Shown here: one piece after another, positions 33,621 to 45,702 of the stretch
Layout: every line of letters begins with the position of its first letter
Numbering within the stretch: position 1 is the stretch's first letter
Source of the DNA: Tipula vernalis
Lineage: Eukaryota; Arthropoda; Insecta; Diptera; Tipulidae
DNA: 64,000 nt
NCBI GenBank assembly: GCA_958295665.1
Contig: OY282558.1
Span: 310,530,092 to 310,594,091, forward strand
Direction: 5' to 3'
Notes under the pieces: model-generated
Seen by the model: only the letters and a program-made list of their open reading frames with translations
Told to the model about the DNA's origin: nothing
The model's database searches: none
Made by a program: the position numbers and the translations under genes

Positions 33621-34059
33621 TAATTAAAAATTATATATTTTAACTATGATATTACAGTTAATAAATATTTTGAATTACTTATTAGAGTATTTTAATTATT
33701 TTATTTATTCATTTATTTCAATTAAGATGTAGGTACAACACGTAATATAATAATATTATAAAAAAAAAAAAATTACATAATGTTAACAAGTTTCTAAATT
33801 TAATAAGAACTAAGCAATAAAAAATATATTTTAATTGAAAATAATTAGAAAATGCCTTTTGGACAAGAAGCCAGTGACAGGTATTCCTTCAGTTAAGAAA
33901 TTAAATATGGTTGGGGGTGATTAAAACACAGTACAAAATAATATATCAATCTACATAATTTTACAAAAGTGAATATAAATACTTAAAGAATGTAATATAA
34001 AAAATAATAAATATTATACAAAATAAAAAAATGTGAGGGAACTAAATGGGATATAATAC

Positions 34060-36642
34060 TTAAACAATCAAATCAAACAAGAAATCTAAAGATTCGTTGT
34101 GCAATAACCAGGTTTTAAGTGATGCAACAAATATATTTTTTGAAGTTGATTCACGGATAAATTTAGGAAGATTATTAAAAATTCTAGGTGCTGTTACTAA
34201 AAAGTAATTGAGGAAATGAGTTTTAAAAAATTTAGGAATAGCTTTCAAACACATAGAGTTCCTGCGCAGATCATAGTATGACAACTTAAATTCCGATTTC
34301 CACTAATTACAAAATAAATCTTCATAACTTTGAATACGTATAGATGCTTCAATAGAAGAATTGAACACGTTACAAACAATGGCCACGAGTGAAAACGTTT
34401 ATTTTTAAAGAACATCAACCTAATTGCATGTTTCTGAGCGGTAACCAGTGGTTTAACCGTCTCATAATAAGTTCCACCCCAACAGTAGATACCGTAACGT
34501 AAACGCGACAATGTGAACGTAATAGATACAACATCCTGATATTGGAATGGAGGGAACTCTTCAAAGCAGCTACATGAGATTTCCAATCTAAATGACAATC
34601 AACATTTAATTCTAGGTATTTAATAGAGCTGACTGATTCAATTATCATGCAATTAATGATACAAGCACCACTTCTAGAGCAAATAACGTCGTTGAACAAA
34701 ATATCACGGTTAAACGACGGATTACTCGTGCTTAAATTAAGCAATACAACTTTAGTCTTTGCACTAAGTACAAGTTTGTGAACAGCAAACCATTAACTAA
34801 AAATATTAAGATCTGTATTAATACGAGAGACAGCCGTTGATTAGTTGCAGCAATCATAAGCAAATGCCATATCATCCGCATATGCAACAATTTTGCCAAA
34901 GAAATTTGGTTTAAAAATAGAATTGACATAAACAAGAAATAAGATGGGCTCCAGAACGGAACCTTGAGGCACACCTACATTAAGTTCAACAGTGCGACTC
35001 AGGCAACCACTAATACTAACTCGTTGCGAACAACTTTCCAAAAACGACTTAAGCCAATGTGCCAAAGTTTATTCAAAAGTATCCGGTGGTCCACCATATC
35101 AAAGGCTTTATTTATATCGACAAATAGAGCATCTGATGTATGAGAATTATTGACCTTCGTGTAGCGGATCCGTTAAATTAAGAAGAGAATCTTCTGTTCC
35201 AAGACCAGTTCTGAACCCAAATTGACAAGAACTAAGATAATTAAAAGAGTTTATGAAGTCAATAAAACGGGATTTTACCGATTTCTCAAAGATTTTTGAG
35301 ATAACCGGTAGAAGCGAAATCGGCCGATAATTGCATAATAATAAGCGAACACCTTTTTTGAAGAGCGGAATGACCTTCAGTAATACTACGATTACTACGA
35401 ATATCTTCAGTAATACTGCGATTAAATAGCTCGCACAAAATATCAACATTGTTGTAATTAATTTCTTTTAAGATGGCACTGCTTAGTCCAATATTATCGG
35501 TCGTTAATTTGGATTCCAAAGAATTTGTGAAATAATAAAAAATAATTCTGTCAACGTTATTGGCCGGAAGAAACAATTTCTATATTGGAAGGATTATCTA
35601 AAATCATAGTACTCGCGCGATGTGACTGAGTATAATTACTATTAGATCTCATCGATGTAACAATATTTTGAAAATACAAAATGAAACAATTTGCAATATC
35701 AATATGTGAAGAAAGTTGTGTGCCCGATTCATCGATTATTTTAGAGATTGCGTTGCAACGCGTCCCTTTGTTCAGTATTTCATTTGCCAATTCCCACTGC
35801 TTTTTACAATTGCCACATGCTCTTTGAAATTTGTTAAAATAGTATTTCGATTTTGCGTTTATAATTTGTTTATTCAATTCAGTCGAATACTTATAATAGT
35901 ACTTGTTCAGATTGGAATTTTGACTATGTTTTTTAAGTTTGTTGCGAAGTTGGTTTTTCTTTATTACCTTAAAAACCAAAGCATCTGTAATCCATGGTTT
36001 GCGTTTTACAGTTTTTTTACGCGTTGCAAATACATATTTACATTTAGTGATATAATTGTTTAAAATGTAGAGGAACAAATCAAACGCTTTTGAAATATTA
36101 AGTAGAGCCAGTACAGAGGACCAAGATAATTAATTTAAAATCTATCTTAAAATTAGCAAGTGTAACATTCAGAACAGATTGAACAATAGGGTTGTCTTCT
36201 AATAATAGAGTAACGAATATAGCGCAATGATCAATAATTTTCATATCTAAGACAGATGATCTCACATCAACATGAGAGCATCTGAAATAAACATGGTCAA
36301 TACAAGTAGAAGACAAATGGCATGTTGGAGCATTGACATCAGAAGTTAAACTATTGTTTGACATCAAAAATTTGTATTCATCTATTTGCGTTGAATCATC
36401 TAGTAAATTAATGTTTATAGATCACCAACGACTAAAAGATTTTTGGATTTTAGTCTACACATAAAAGGGCCAAATTCAATCAAAAAAGCATCTATATTAA
36501 ATGATTGCAACCTATAGACACATACTATAGTAATTTTAAAACGATTCAAATAAATATCTACCATCAAGACATCGGCAGTATTCAAAACAAAATCGATTGT
36601 AATTTTCACATTTAAATCATCAGCTATGTAAACCGCAACACC
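34060..36642 (-). pseudogene. CR1-like ORF2 relic, main part
   Basis: Minus-strand fragments in collinear order are: endonuclease piece SGVAVYIADDLNVKITIDFV and LLVVGDL (36640-36415); STCIDHVYFRCSHVDVRSSV to DHCAIFVTLLLE (36330-36180); a linker RKTVKRKPWITDALVFKVIK (36010-35940); reverse transcriptase NYRPISLLPVISKIFEKSVK and CQFGFRTGLGTEDSLLNL (35320-35160); LNVGVPQGSVLEPILFLVYV and IVAYADDMAFAYDCCN (34985-34841); KYLELNVDCHLDWKSHVA (34620-34570); and the C-terminal APRIFNNLPKFIRESTSKN (34190-34130). YADD is kept, but at least eight frame breaks make the copy non-functional. Confidence 0.85.
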
Positions 36643-36646
36643 ACTA

Positions 36647-36762
36647 TTATGTACGAGGATCGAAATTAAACAAGTGTCCGAGTAAAGATCAAAAGTACAA
36701 TTAAATATATTTAGGTTTGAGTTCGCATTTATACAAATGTTAGAATGAGAACATACATAACA
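36647..36762 (-). repeat. 3' LTR of the gypsy element (internal deletion)
   Basis: It is identical to the 5' LTR except that about 35 bases near its start are absent (the gatatagagatagatatac region present at 39827-39861). The flanking word acta at 36643-36646 is the target duplication. Confidence 0.88.
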
Positions 36763-36791
36763 ATTTCTCTCTTCTTAAATTCAAAAATACT

Positions 36792-39670
36792 TCAAAATTT
36801 AAAGCCATCTGGCATCTTTGTTTCACGCGATGATCTCCTTAATGGATCAGGTGTTAGAATCTTCTCCGGTTCTGTTTCCACCCGGATATCCACGAGTGGT
36901 AGTGTAGCTGGAACAGTTGACTTATTTGGCTCCGACTTTGAACACGATGGTAATGACTCTTCAGTTGTTGGTTGGAAAATTGGATCACAAAGATTTTCCG
37001 GCATCTTATCTGTGAGCTTATTGGTAATGTCAACCTCAGACTCCCTTGACCGAATTTGACTTTGGTGAAGAACTCGAATTGGCTCCCCCATTTTCACAAC
37101 ATATCGTCGTAACCCCAATACTTTTACGACCACACCAGGCTCCCAGTTAAAGTTTGTATTCAAACGAAAATATACCTTGTCGTTTTCTGCAAATGGCTTA
37201 GACAAATTAATATTATAACTATTAGGTATACCTTTTACTGGCGCTGAACCAAATCTTGGTCTCTTGGTCTCAACTGCGATAATCGTGTCCTTGGCTCAAA
37301 CTTCAGCATACAGCTAGCAGGCTTCTCGGAATTCACAACATTTGGCGTATTGTGAAAGCTAAACAGCACGTTTAACAAAGCTTTCTGCAATTTGCCACTG
37401 GAACAACTTCTCTCTTCCCCAATCGATTTGACTAGGCTCCGCTTCACTGACTGGACAGCTCGTTCAACTAACCCATTGGCTTGAGGGACATATGCTGGAC
37501 TTTTCAACGGAGAAATACCATTGTGTTGACAAAATTTCACGAACTCAGCTGATTTGAATGGCGGACCATTATCTGTGACCAGCTCATTAGGAAAACCAAA
37601 TACCGCAAATAGTTTTTCGAATTTGCCAATCACGTCAGCAGCTGTTGTTCCGTCCATAATTTCCACATCAACCCATTTAGATGTTGAGTCAATTATCAAC
37701 AGTAAGGTTTTGCCGCCAAAATGGAAAAAGTCGGCATGGATTCTGTACCATACCTGGTCACTCTTTGGCCATAAAGCTTCTTTAAAATCATCAAGCTTAG
37801 CTCGCTGGTTTGAGATTTCCTCATCAATTTTTGACCACCAACACAACGACCTGGCCAAAATCTTCATTCGAACTACACCCGGATGATCTTCGTGTAACAG
37901 ATTTAGCACATATCCACGCAATGACAACGGAATGATGATTCGTCTTCCCCAAACGACATAACCGGCTTCATGTGTCAATTCATGTTTACGTACAAAAAAA
38001 GGTGACATTGTTGAATGACCGGTCGTTGACACTGGCCATCCCTTCTTAACATTCGACATCATTTTAGTTAGAATAACATCTGATTTTGTTTCTCGTGCCA
38101 CATCTTCATAACATATTGGTATCTCGTCCACCTCCGAGAAGGCATTCACCACACAAATTAGTGGGTCCCCACTTCTCTCGTTCCGATATTTTATCGAATA
38201 ATTGTACCCAGACAGAAATATGGCCCATCGTTGAAGTCTATGAGCAGCAGTAATTGGTATCCCCTTTTTGATATCAAACAACGATACCAATGGTTGATGG
38301 TCCGTCACTAAAATAAAAGAGCGACCAAATACAAATTTATGAAATTTTCTTACTCCGAAGATGATTGCAAGTGCCTCCTTGTCCAATTGAGAGTAATTCT
38401 TTTCAGCTGATGACAAGCTCGCTGAAGCAAAAATTAATGGACGGTCTAGCCCATCGACCAACTGGCTCAAAACCGCACCCACACCAACCGAACTCGCATC
38501 ACATAACAGGTACAGCTCCTTCTTCGGGTCAAAATGGCACAGCAGATGGTTTGTACCAAGCTCGGTTTTGCATTTCAAAAATGCATCATTGTAACTCCTT
38601 GTCCAGACAAACCTCACGTCCTTCTGAGTCAAATTGTAGAGCGACGCCAACTCAGAAGCCATCATTAGCATAAACTTCCGATAAAAATTCACCAACCCCA
38701 AGAATGCCTTCAGTTGCGTGACATTGGATGGAATCGGGGCATTTCGAATGGCAACAATTTTAGCAGGACTATAGGTGTAATTCCATCACCACCAATGACG
38801 TGGCCAAGGTATTCAACCTTTCGTCTGGAAAATACATATTTATTTTGATTAACGTGCACGTTATACCTGACGAGTCGTTCAAAAACCGCTTTCACGTTAG
38901 CACGACACTCCTCTAGATCCACTCCGGCTACCAATATATCGTCCAAATAACACACTGTCTTTGACAACCACCGCAGTATTTCATCCATCAATTGTTGAAA
39001 GATTGTCGGAGCGCTTGAGATTCCATAAGTCAATCTGGTGAATCGAAACAAGCCAAGGTGAGTATTAATCGTAAAAAGCTCAGCCAAATCCAACACGGTA
39101 AAGCAGCTACAACCAGAGAGACTCGCCAAAATGTCATCAATATTGGGAAGCGGATAATAATGAAAATCCACCCACTTATTGACCGAAACTTTAAAGTCTA
39201 CGCAAATTCTGAGACTCTTGTCCTTTTTAGGGACCACCACAATTGGACTCGCCCAATTACTGTATTTTACCGGCACCAACACACCCGTCTCAGCCATCTT
39301 CTTCAATTCCACCTCCACCAATGGTTTAATTGCGTATGGGACTGAATAAGGCTTGCAGAATATGGGCTTCGCACCTTCCTTCAATACAATCGTTGCCTTA
39401 AATCCCTTCATGGCTGTAGGCTCTTCAGAAAAAACCAATGGATATTCCTTCTTGCGCTCTACCACAGGAGTAACAGCTCTCACTAAGAAACTGTATACTA
39501 ACACCACACATCATTTCACGAAACCGATCGCGCCAAGAAGGCATGAGTTGATCCAACCACGGTCTGCCAAAACAAGGCATTTCATACGCACCACGGAAAA
39601 TAAACATTTCCAACTTCACTTCTTTTGATCCAAATTGAACGGACACGAGCACCTTCCCCACAACATCCAA
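36792..39670 (-). pseudogene. Gypsy pol remnant: protease end, RT, RNase H, integrase
   Basis: On the minus strand the protease C-terminal part (FRGAYEMPCFGRPWLDQLMP) is followed by reverse transcriptase with SNWASPIVVVPKKDKSLRIC, YPLPNIDDILASLSGCSCF and VCYLDDILVAG (YLDD). After a frameshift near 38770 comes FLGLVNFYRKF, then RNase H with LYLLCDASSVGVGAVLSQ and FILVTDHQPLVSLF. Integrase keeps D, D and E in IHADFFHFGGK, VTDNGPPFKSA and ANGLVERAVQS. The zinc finger keeps the His pair (LLHEDHPGVV) but its Cys pair appears deleted. A further frameshift near 37230 leads to the C-terminal tail (VYFRLNTNFNWEPGVVVKVL) ending at 36792. The N-terminal protease and all of gag are absent. Confidence 0.9.
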
Positions 39671-39719
39671 AGTCTCACCGTATTATTTTAGTATTTTTTT
39701 TTATTCTCCTCGCCAATTA

Positions 39720-39870
39720 TTATGTACGAGGATCGAAATTAAACAAGTGTCCGAGTAAAGATCAAAAGTACAATTAAATATATTTAGGTTTGAGTTCGCA
39801 TTTATACAAATGTTAGAATGAGAACATGATATAGAGATAGATATACAATTAAATTTGTACATACATAACA
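39720..39870 (-). repeat. 5' LTR of the gypsy element
   Basis: The 151-bp LTR has the short inverted ends ttatgta/tacataa. It carries about 35 bases that the other LTR lacks. The target duplication acta follows at 39871-39874. Element-strand order places it 5' of the pol remnant. Confidence 0.88.
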
Positions 39871-39874
39871 ACTA

Positions 39875-41064
39875 ACAGAGCGATATTTATTATTACAATT
39901 AGCATACATTTGTAGTCTGGTATTGCATAACTGTCAACCTCATTATCATTTATCCAAATTTCAGACAAATCTATTAATTTAATTAATTGAGGCATTACAC
40001 AAAAATTGCGACCTTTAGAATGAGAAGTCATGGAAGGATGGGAAGGTAAAGACAAGTTACGACCTAAAGATTCGTTAAATAAATTACTCATAAAAAACAA
40101 TTAATAAAAAAAAATACCAATTAGAGTTTGTTTAGGTCCCCCATTGAATTAACCAGCTTGATTGGTTCACCATTCTCCTTCCTCATACACATCGTAGAAT
40201 TCCTAATCCAAAGGTATACTTATAACAGCAATCAATTTTAGCCTTTTTAGCTGCCATAAATAACTGAACTTTGAATAAACATTCGTTAATGAAAATTGGA
40301 GTTGTATCTTGAACATCAGCACCAAATGAAGTTGTGTTTAGTTTTAGTTTTTCCTTGTATTTCGTATCCATAATCAAATCCTTGGTTTTTCTTGACGAAA
40401 ACTTTACAAACACTACATCCTGCGGTGATTTAGAATTACCAATGGAAAATGATTTTCTCTTTTTTATAAAGCAATAGTCGATGTCACTAGTTGTAAATGA
40501 TGAAATACCGAGCCCGTTATTAAATAATTTCACAACGGTATCATCAATATTGGAAGAATCAGTTGTAGGCAAACCGGTAATTCAATTTGCTGTTGGTTTT
40601 CGTTGATTATTGTTTTCAGTTGTGCGTTTTCAGCTTCTAAATTGTTCACTAGAGAAAATAAGTTCTCGTATTCCTTTAGCTGATCAAATACTTTAGAAAA
40701 ATTAGATTTGATGTCATCTTTCATACTGATGACTTCGCCAAACAGCATTTCCAAGGTCACGGTTGAATTAATTATACCCGATGAATTTTTATCAGCCATA
40801 CAGCCACCCGAACTATTTCCATAAAAAAATAATTCACAAAATTAAACAAATCCAAGATTTAGAAGTTACTTCAATATTATTAAACTTTGCACTATCCAAC
40901 ATTACACATTCGAGATGAAATAATTTAAGACATGCTACACATTTTATGTTATTTTTGAGTTCAGCACCACGAATAATTCTAACGTTATATTTATTGCACG
41001 ACATTTTAATAGTTATTAATGAATTACGTTTCAGTAGCTTATTATATCCACAAGTAAAATTCAC
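39875..41064 (-). pseudogene. CR1-like ORF1 relic and start of ORF2
   Basis: The minus strand at 41064-40845 has a PHD-like piece (MSCNKYNVRIIRGAELKN, IKCVACLKLFHLECVML). At 40799-40580 a coiled segment reads FDQLKEYENLFSLVNNLEAE. At 40572-40190 a C-terminal ORF1 part contains SPQDVVFVKFSSRKTKDLIM and TPIFINECLFKVQLFMAAKK. The frame at 40100-39875 begins the ORF2 endonuclease (LIKLIDLSEIWINDNEVDSY). Frame breaks separate all four parts. The layout PHD - coiled coil - FP-like tail matches the elements at 29.5 and 51.5 kb but the sequences are strongly diverged. Confidence 0.75.
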
Positions 41065-41580
41065 AGTGGATTAAAAGATTATCTATCATCTATTATCTAT
41101 TTTCATAGATATGCTGAATACCCAACGAATCTTAAGAGATACAATCGTTTTTTTTCCAAAACTTACAAAAAACAAAACAAAATACTAAATAACTTTTTGA
41201 TTCGGTAACTATACGTACAAAATTACATATAATCGAATTTTTATATAAAAATCTATGACCTTGGGCATTTAAGGGTTAATAATGACTATATCACTCATTA
41301 AATTATAAAAATCAATGTATGCCTGGTTTTTCTAATAGTTAAAATATAGTAACTATGGTTACATCGATTATATAAGCCTTTGTATAATCGATTATATAAA
41401 CATTTGTAAAATGTAGTAGCATAATTAAAACCGTGTAGGCTTAGCAAATTTGAAATTTGACAAAAGAAAAAACAACAATTCTGTTTATATATGTCAGTTT
41501 CCAGTTATCGACTTCAATAAATCCAAAATGGATCGTTCCAAAATGGATTGTTTTCTTTATTCAAGATATAGTCTCCTGTA
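41065..41580. other. AT-rich stretch
   Basis: No gene is recognised. The word ataatcgattatataa occurs twice (around 41366 and 41390), and tccaaaatggat occurs twice at 41522-41547. Confidence 0.4.
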
Positions 41581-41712
41581 TACCACACGACAATGGATAA
41601 TTTTCTCTTATTTCGACGTATTGCCTTTGCAAAACACCACTCGACCTTCGGTCTCATGGTGTTTCAGGCAATACGTCTCGTATAATCGAAAATTTTCGAT
41701 CGTCTTGTGGTA
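41581..41712. repeat. 132-bp near-palindrome flanked by TA
   Basis: The left arm starts taccacacgacaatgg and includes cgacgtattgcct and aacacca. The right arm is its reverse complement with several mismatches and a small gap (tggtgtttc, aggcaatacgtctcg, gtcttgtggta). The arms are about 58 bp and the central loop is about 14 bases (around ctcgaccttcggtctc). TA dinucleotides flank both sides (41579-41580, 41713-41714), as for Tc1/mariner-type foldback MITEs. Confidence 0.75.
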
Positions 41713-42012
41713 TAACATACGAATATATTTAAAATCAAATAAATTGAAAAAGTTTTTTATTTCATAAATTATTAATGCAAATCAAATAATATTCTAAAAT
41801 AACTGTAGCTATATTACAGTGTAAACGCTACGATAATTATGTAAACTAGTGTTATACGAGTATATCATATGACGCGTCTGTCGAAAAATGGCAATTATTA
41901 TAAATCTAGATTTGTAAATATACAAATTTATGGCAATAATTACTATATCGATGCCTATTTGGTCTATAATGATTAGTTGGCTGTACTTTTCATAACAGTT
42001 ATGATTACTGTA

Positions 42013-42034
42013 TCTGTGGTCTATAATTAAAAGG
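42013..42034 (+). repeat. Left copy of a perfect 22-bp inverted repeat
   Basis: This 22-mer, with core gtggtctataattaaaagg, is found in exact reverse complement at 55956-55977. It lies about 600 bases upstream of the first DUF7869-like coding piece. A weaker version (ggtctataat) is at 41971-41980. It may be the left terminus of the transposon carrying that gene. Confidence 0.7.
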
Positions 42035-42611
42035 TCTTAATTCGAGATATGCCCTGTTTTACTTTATTAAATATTTGCGTAAATTTCATTTTAATGTATA
42101 TTTCAATCCAACCGTTATATTTTTAGACCAATAATTCACGAAATAAACGTAGTAAAAGAAAGGACTTTATTCATTTTGGACAAGTGATGCAAGAATAAAA
42201 AGGGCAAACAAAAAAAAAAAAAAAAGACAAATTTTTATTAAAAATCAAAAAATTGATGTACCAGTGAGAATAAAACGTAATAAGCCTATGTTAAGCTTTT
42301 TTAATTACAGTGAAGTTGATAATTGTTTAAGTTAAGTCGAAATAAGCCTTTTTTGTAATTTGCCAAAGTATAAATTGCTTACTATTTTACTGTTTTAGTG
42401 TTGTTAAGCCCTTTTTATTATTTTCCGTTATAATAGAAATAAATATTAAGTGAATTTATTTCCTTTTGTTCCATGCAACGTTTCTTTTATTTTAGAGGTA
42501 AGCCATTTTGTGCAAATTAATCAAACTGTAATTCTGTACTAAATTTCTGCAAATTGCTTTGTTAAACAGTATAGCTTAGTTTTTAGTTGCATTATATTTC
42601 TGAACAATACC
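42035..42611. other. Leader-like AT-rich region before the DUF7869-like gene
   Basis: It holds a poly-A run at about 42211-42225 and several taagcc/ggctta words (42284-42420: aataagcctatg, aaataagccttttttg, gttaagcccttttt). Similar words appear at 51350-51405 and 55908-55915. They may be subterminal repeats of the surrounding element. No coding frame is seen. Confidence 0.4.
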
Positions 42612-43875
42612 ATGTCGGTTCGATCGAATGCAATGGTTGAAAAGGCGAAAAAAAGGTTATACGCACTAGCCAACTTGAAGTCAGCCAATTAGTCACAGAA
42701 AGGCCACCAGTTTCACAAAATAAAGGACTACTTGATTCTCATAATAATGAACATCGAACTCAAGGTATATTTTTTAAGAATTTTAGTCTATCAGGAATCT
42801 AATGTGCTTCCAAAATAAATTTTATACATCAAAAGATAATATTTAAAGAGTATTGGGACTAAAAGAATACAATTTACGTGCCAGTTTTGTTGGAGGCTTG
42901 ATCGATATTATCGATACAAAAACCACAACGATTAATCCGCGAAAATCCCGTAGATTCTCTTGTTAATATTTTTTAAAGAAAGACAGATAAAGGATTAAAG
43001 TGTGCCAAAAATGTTTTCGGTTAAACTAAGGGGAAACCGAAAAATTTCTTCGAGTGGTAGCACAAAACCTGTTTAACTCACCAGGTCCTGTTTCATTAAA
43101 AGATTTGCGTGGGAAACACTCAGGTGAACACCGAAAGCTTCCGGAAACTACTGTTGCTGCTGTTAAAGCACACATTAACAGCTTTCCAGCGTACGAGTCA
43201 CACTATACTCGACGTGATACCAACAACAAATATTTACATGGAGACTTAAACATTTCTCTCATGTATAAACTGTATCGTGAGAATCACGAAAAATAAATAT
43301 CTATTTGGAAATATACTCAAATATTTAACGAAATGAATCTTAAATTTAAAAAGCCCAAAACAGATACATGTCACACATGTGATATATTGAGAAAAAAAAG
43401 AAAGAATTATCTGATGGGTCTGAAAAGGAACTACACATTTCGAACAAAAACTACATCACGAACTTGCAGATGCTTCTTATAAATTAAAAGAAAAGGACAA
43501 ACATGCTGCAAAATTAGATGATTCCAGTCGTTTTTATACAGTTGAACTTCAAAAATGCCTGCTAACGCCAAATTTGGAGACATCTCAATCATTTTATAAA
43601 AGGCTCCTATGGACCTTCAACTTGACGATAGATGATGGTGCTACGAACCAGTCATATAATTACATGTGCAATGAAGCACTGGCGAAAAGAGGCGGTAATG
43701 AAATAGCATCATGCATTTATCGGCATCGCATAATGTTGCCACCATCTGTAAAACACGTTACGTTTTATAGCGACTCATGTGTAAGACAGAATAAAAATTC
43801 ATATGTAGCTGCAATGTAGATGATGGAGTTGGCGAGAGTTCGTCGAAGAGGATTAACGTGTTTTTTCTATGCTCT
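42612..43875 (+). pseudogene. DUF7869-like insect transposon-associated protein, first part
   Basis: A short frame starts at the ATG at 42612 and breaks near 42690. The clear part begins near 43045 with VAQNLFNSPGPVSLKDLRGK, KLPETTVAAVKAHINSFPAY, ESHYTRRDTNNKYLHGDLNI and TDTCHTCDILRKKR. Farther on comes LWTFNLTIDDGATNQSYN, CNEALAKRGGNEIASCIYRH and VKHVTFYSDSCVRQNKNSYV. I know this arrangement from a protein family multiplied in insect genomes and annotated as DUF7869; the segment FYSDSC..Q.KN looks like an RNase H-fold block. The biochemical role is not established to my knowledge; the family name is from memory. It is interrupted after FFYALQK by a 6.5-kb insertion and resumes at 50465. Several stops and frameshifts are present. 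Confidence 0.7.
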
Positions 43876-43885
43876 TCAAAAATTT

Positions 43886-45150
43886 TAATTTTATTTTATT
43901 TTATTTTCTCCTTAATTTTGTTTCTTATGTAGTGATATGTATATACTTTATATACATATGCAGATACATTTTAATTTTAAATTTTAAATTTAATTCTAAT
44001 TAAATTCAAGTTTAGTGTAATAATAATCAACGTGTAGTGAAAATAATTAGTATAATTTTGGAAAATGCAATCCACCGGGATACATTTGTCAGGCAATGTT
44101 TTTATTTTTTTAGATAGAAAAATTAAAAGTGCATGATTTGGTATTTTGTGCGATTGTACATAAAATCAAATTTCAATTTTTAATTACTAAAGTCCAATAA
44201 TTGGATAGTATTGAAATATATTTTAACTTAAATAGAAATACGGCGTAGTCAATTTTTAATTAGATTTTATTTTTACGAACACTTATTTGTATTCTTACGA
44301 GTATGTTTGATTTTGGGCACAATCGACACTAATACATACTTAAAATATGGTATATAACAGGGCCAACAATATGTTTGTGTAGCTGTCTCGTTCGCTCTTC
44401 GCACGGATTCTGTGAAGGAAATGTACTATATTTTGTTGGTTTTTGTATTATAATGTACAAACAACAACAAAAAAGAGAATTGTTTTTTTTTCGTTGGTTT
44501 TGATACAGTCGTTACAAATATTTTCCTGTATCTTAAATATCTTAATACATAGATCAACTATGTTTGTATGTGCTGTAAGGTCTCCTACTACGCACATGAA
44601 AGATGGTAGAAAACATTTACCATCAATGTGTGTTGGTGGTTTTAGTATATAAGATTTTGTTACTTGTATGCTGTTGTTGTTAATATCATGGTGTTTTTGT
44701 GTGTTCATGAGACTGCTGCATCCGTCCCTCGATTTGCAGCGTCCCTCTTTGTGGGTTTTCGGGGGGTTTGCGGGGGGTTGGGTTGACGAAATTTTGATTT
44801 ATGTACAATTTTGTGGGATGAATTAATTCGTTAAGCGAGATATGGGTGTAAATCGGGGTTTCGTTAATCGAAGTTTTTGCGAATTTTCCGGAGATTTGTA
44901 GGGGGAGATTTCGTGGATCGAGGGATGGGTGTATAATGTTCTTGAAATCATGAGTTGTGTGAGCATAATGAGATTTTGTAAATTCGACTCAAACAGGATT
45001 CTTATACTTTGTATAATCGAATGGGTTTGAGTCGAATTGGAATTGGGAGCTGTCTTATACATTTCATTTAGAATGGTTTGTTTAGGTAAGATTAATAATT
45101 TTTTACAGGTATTACAAACTGCATCAAATTGATTTTAAATTGATTTTAAT
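43886..45150. other. Non-coding stretch at the 5' end of the inserted element
   Basis: AT-rich at first, with a G-rich island at 44750-44930. No coding frame with a recognisable motif. A perfect 14-bp inverted pair, aattcgactcaaac at 44981-44994 and its complement at 45025-45038, encloses a 30-base loop. Confidence 0.45.
44753..44782 (+). other. G-quadruplex-type motif
   Basis: Four G runs (GGG, GGGGGG, GGGGGG, GGG) are separated by loops of 5, 5 and 2 bases. This fits the usual G3+N1-7 pattern and stands out in DNA that is otherwise AT-rich. It lies in the inserted element's 5' region. Confidence 0.7.
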
Positions 45151-45702
45151 TTAATTAATATTATAAATTATAAATTGACTAAATATATAAATAAAATGCG
45201 AATTTGGAAATGTTGGTTTAAGTTGAGTTAAAATTTGATTTTTAACACAAAATGATGTGTTCATTTATATGAACAAAATGGAATTTTGTTAAAATATTTT
45301 GGAAGGCTAAATGTTTTTGAGTTTAATTGTTGACTTAATGGATTTATTGAAATTTAGATGGCGGGTTTCACACCCAATCGTCATAATTACGTATTAAATT
45401 TTTAAGAAAGAAATGTTTCATTTTCATTGCATTGATTTATTATTTTATTTACTTTGCATGCTTGATTTGGCAGGGAAAGAGGTCCGTGAACTGAGTTAAA
45501 ATTTTGGATATATTTATATTTATTTATTAATAAAGAGATTAAATTTTTCAATTATTGATTAGGTGCTGGATTTTGGTGGCAGAGATCTCTTCAATAGGTG
45601 AATGGTGCTAATTGGATTTTTATTTGGGTAGTTTACTGTTTTATCAGTTTTATTTTTGAGTTGCGAAAATGACTAATGTAAAGAAAATCATTCGAAAATG
45701 TA

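Larger units (their letters stand above)
36647..39870 (-). mobile_element. Ty3/gypsy element with both LTRs and 4-bp target duplication
   Basis: The 5' LTR is at 39720-39870 (151 bp) and the 3' LTR at 36647-36762 (116 bp); their common 110 bp are identical. On the element strand the LTRs begin tgttatgtatg and end tacataa. The plus-strand word acta flanks both sides (36643-36646 and 39871-39874), a 4-bp target duplication as typical for gypsy elements. A purine-rich tract aagaagagagaaat abuts the 3' LTR, and a tggcgaggag primer-binding-like sequence lies four bases inside the 5' LTR. The interior is only 2.96 kb: gag and the start of pol are missing. It inserted in the endonuclease of the CR1-like element. 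Confidence 0.9.
33690..41064 (-). mobile_element. Decayed CR1-like element split by a gypsy element
   Basis: On the minus strand the order is ORF1 remnants (41064-40183), the start of the ORF2 endonuclease (40100-39875), a gypsy insertion (39870-36647), then the rest of the endonuclease, the linker, reverse transcriptase and C-terminus (36642-34060). An AATAAATGAATAAATAAAAT-like tail near 33690-33720 probably marks the 3' end. The coding parts are broken into many short frames. The 5' end above 41064 is not defined. Confidence 0.75.

Noticed and set aside
35716..36063. Plus-strand 115-residue frame.
   Set aside because: It is antisense to the CR1-like linker region and has no recognisable domain.
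36645..36754. A perfect 110-bp direct repeat (with 39718-39827) first taken for a very long target duplication of an LTR-less pol fragment.
   Set aside because: The similarity extends past a 35-base gap to matching tgttatgta ends, a purine tract and primer-site-like sequence abut it, and acta flanks both ends, so these are LTRs with a 4-bp target duplication.
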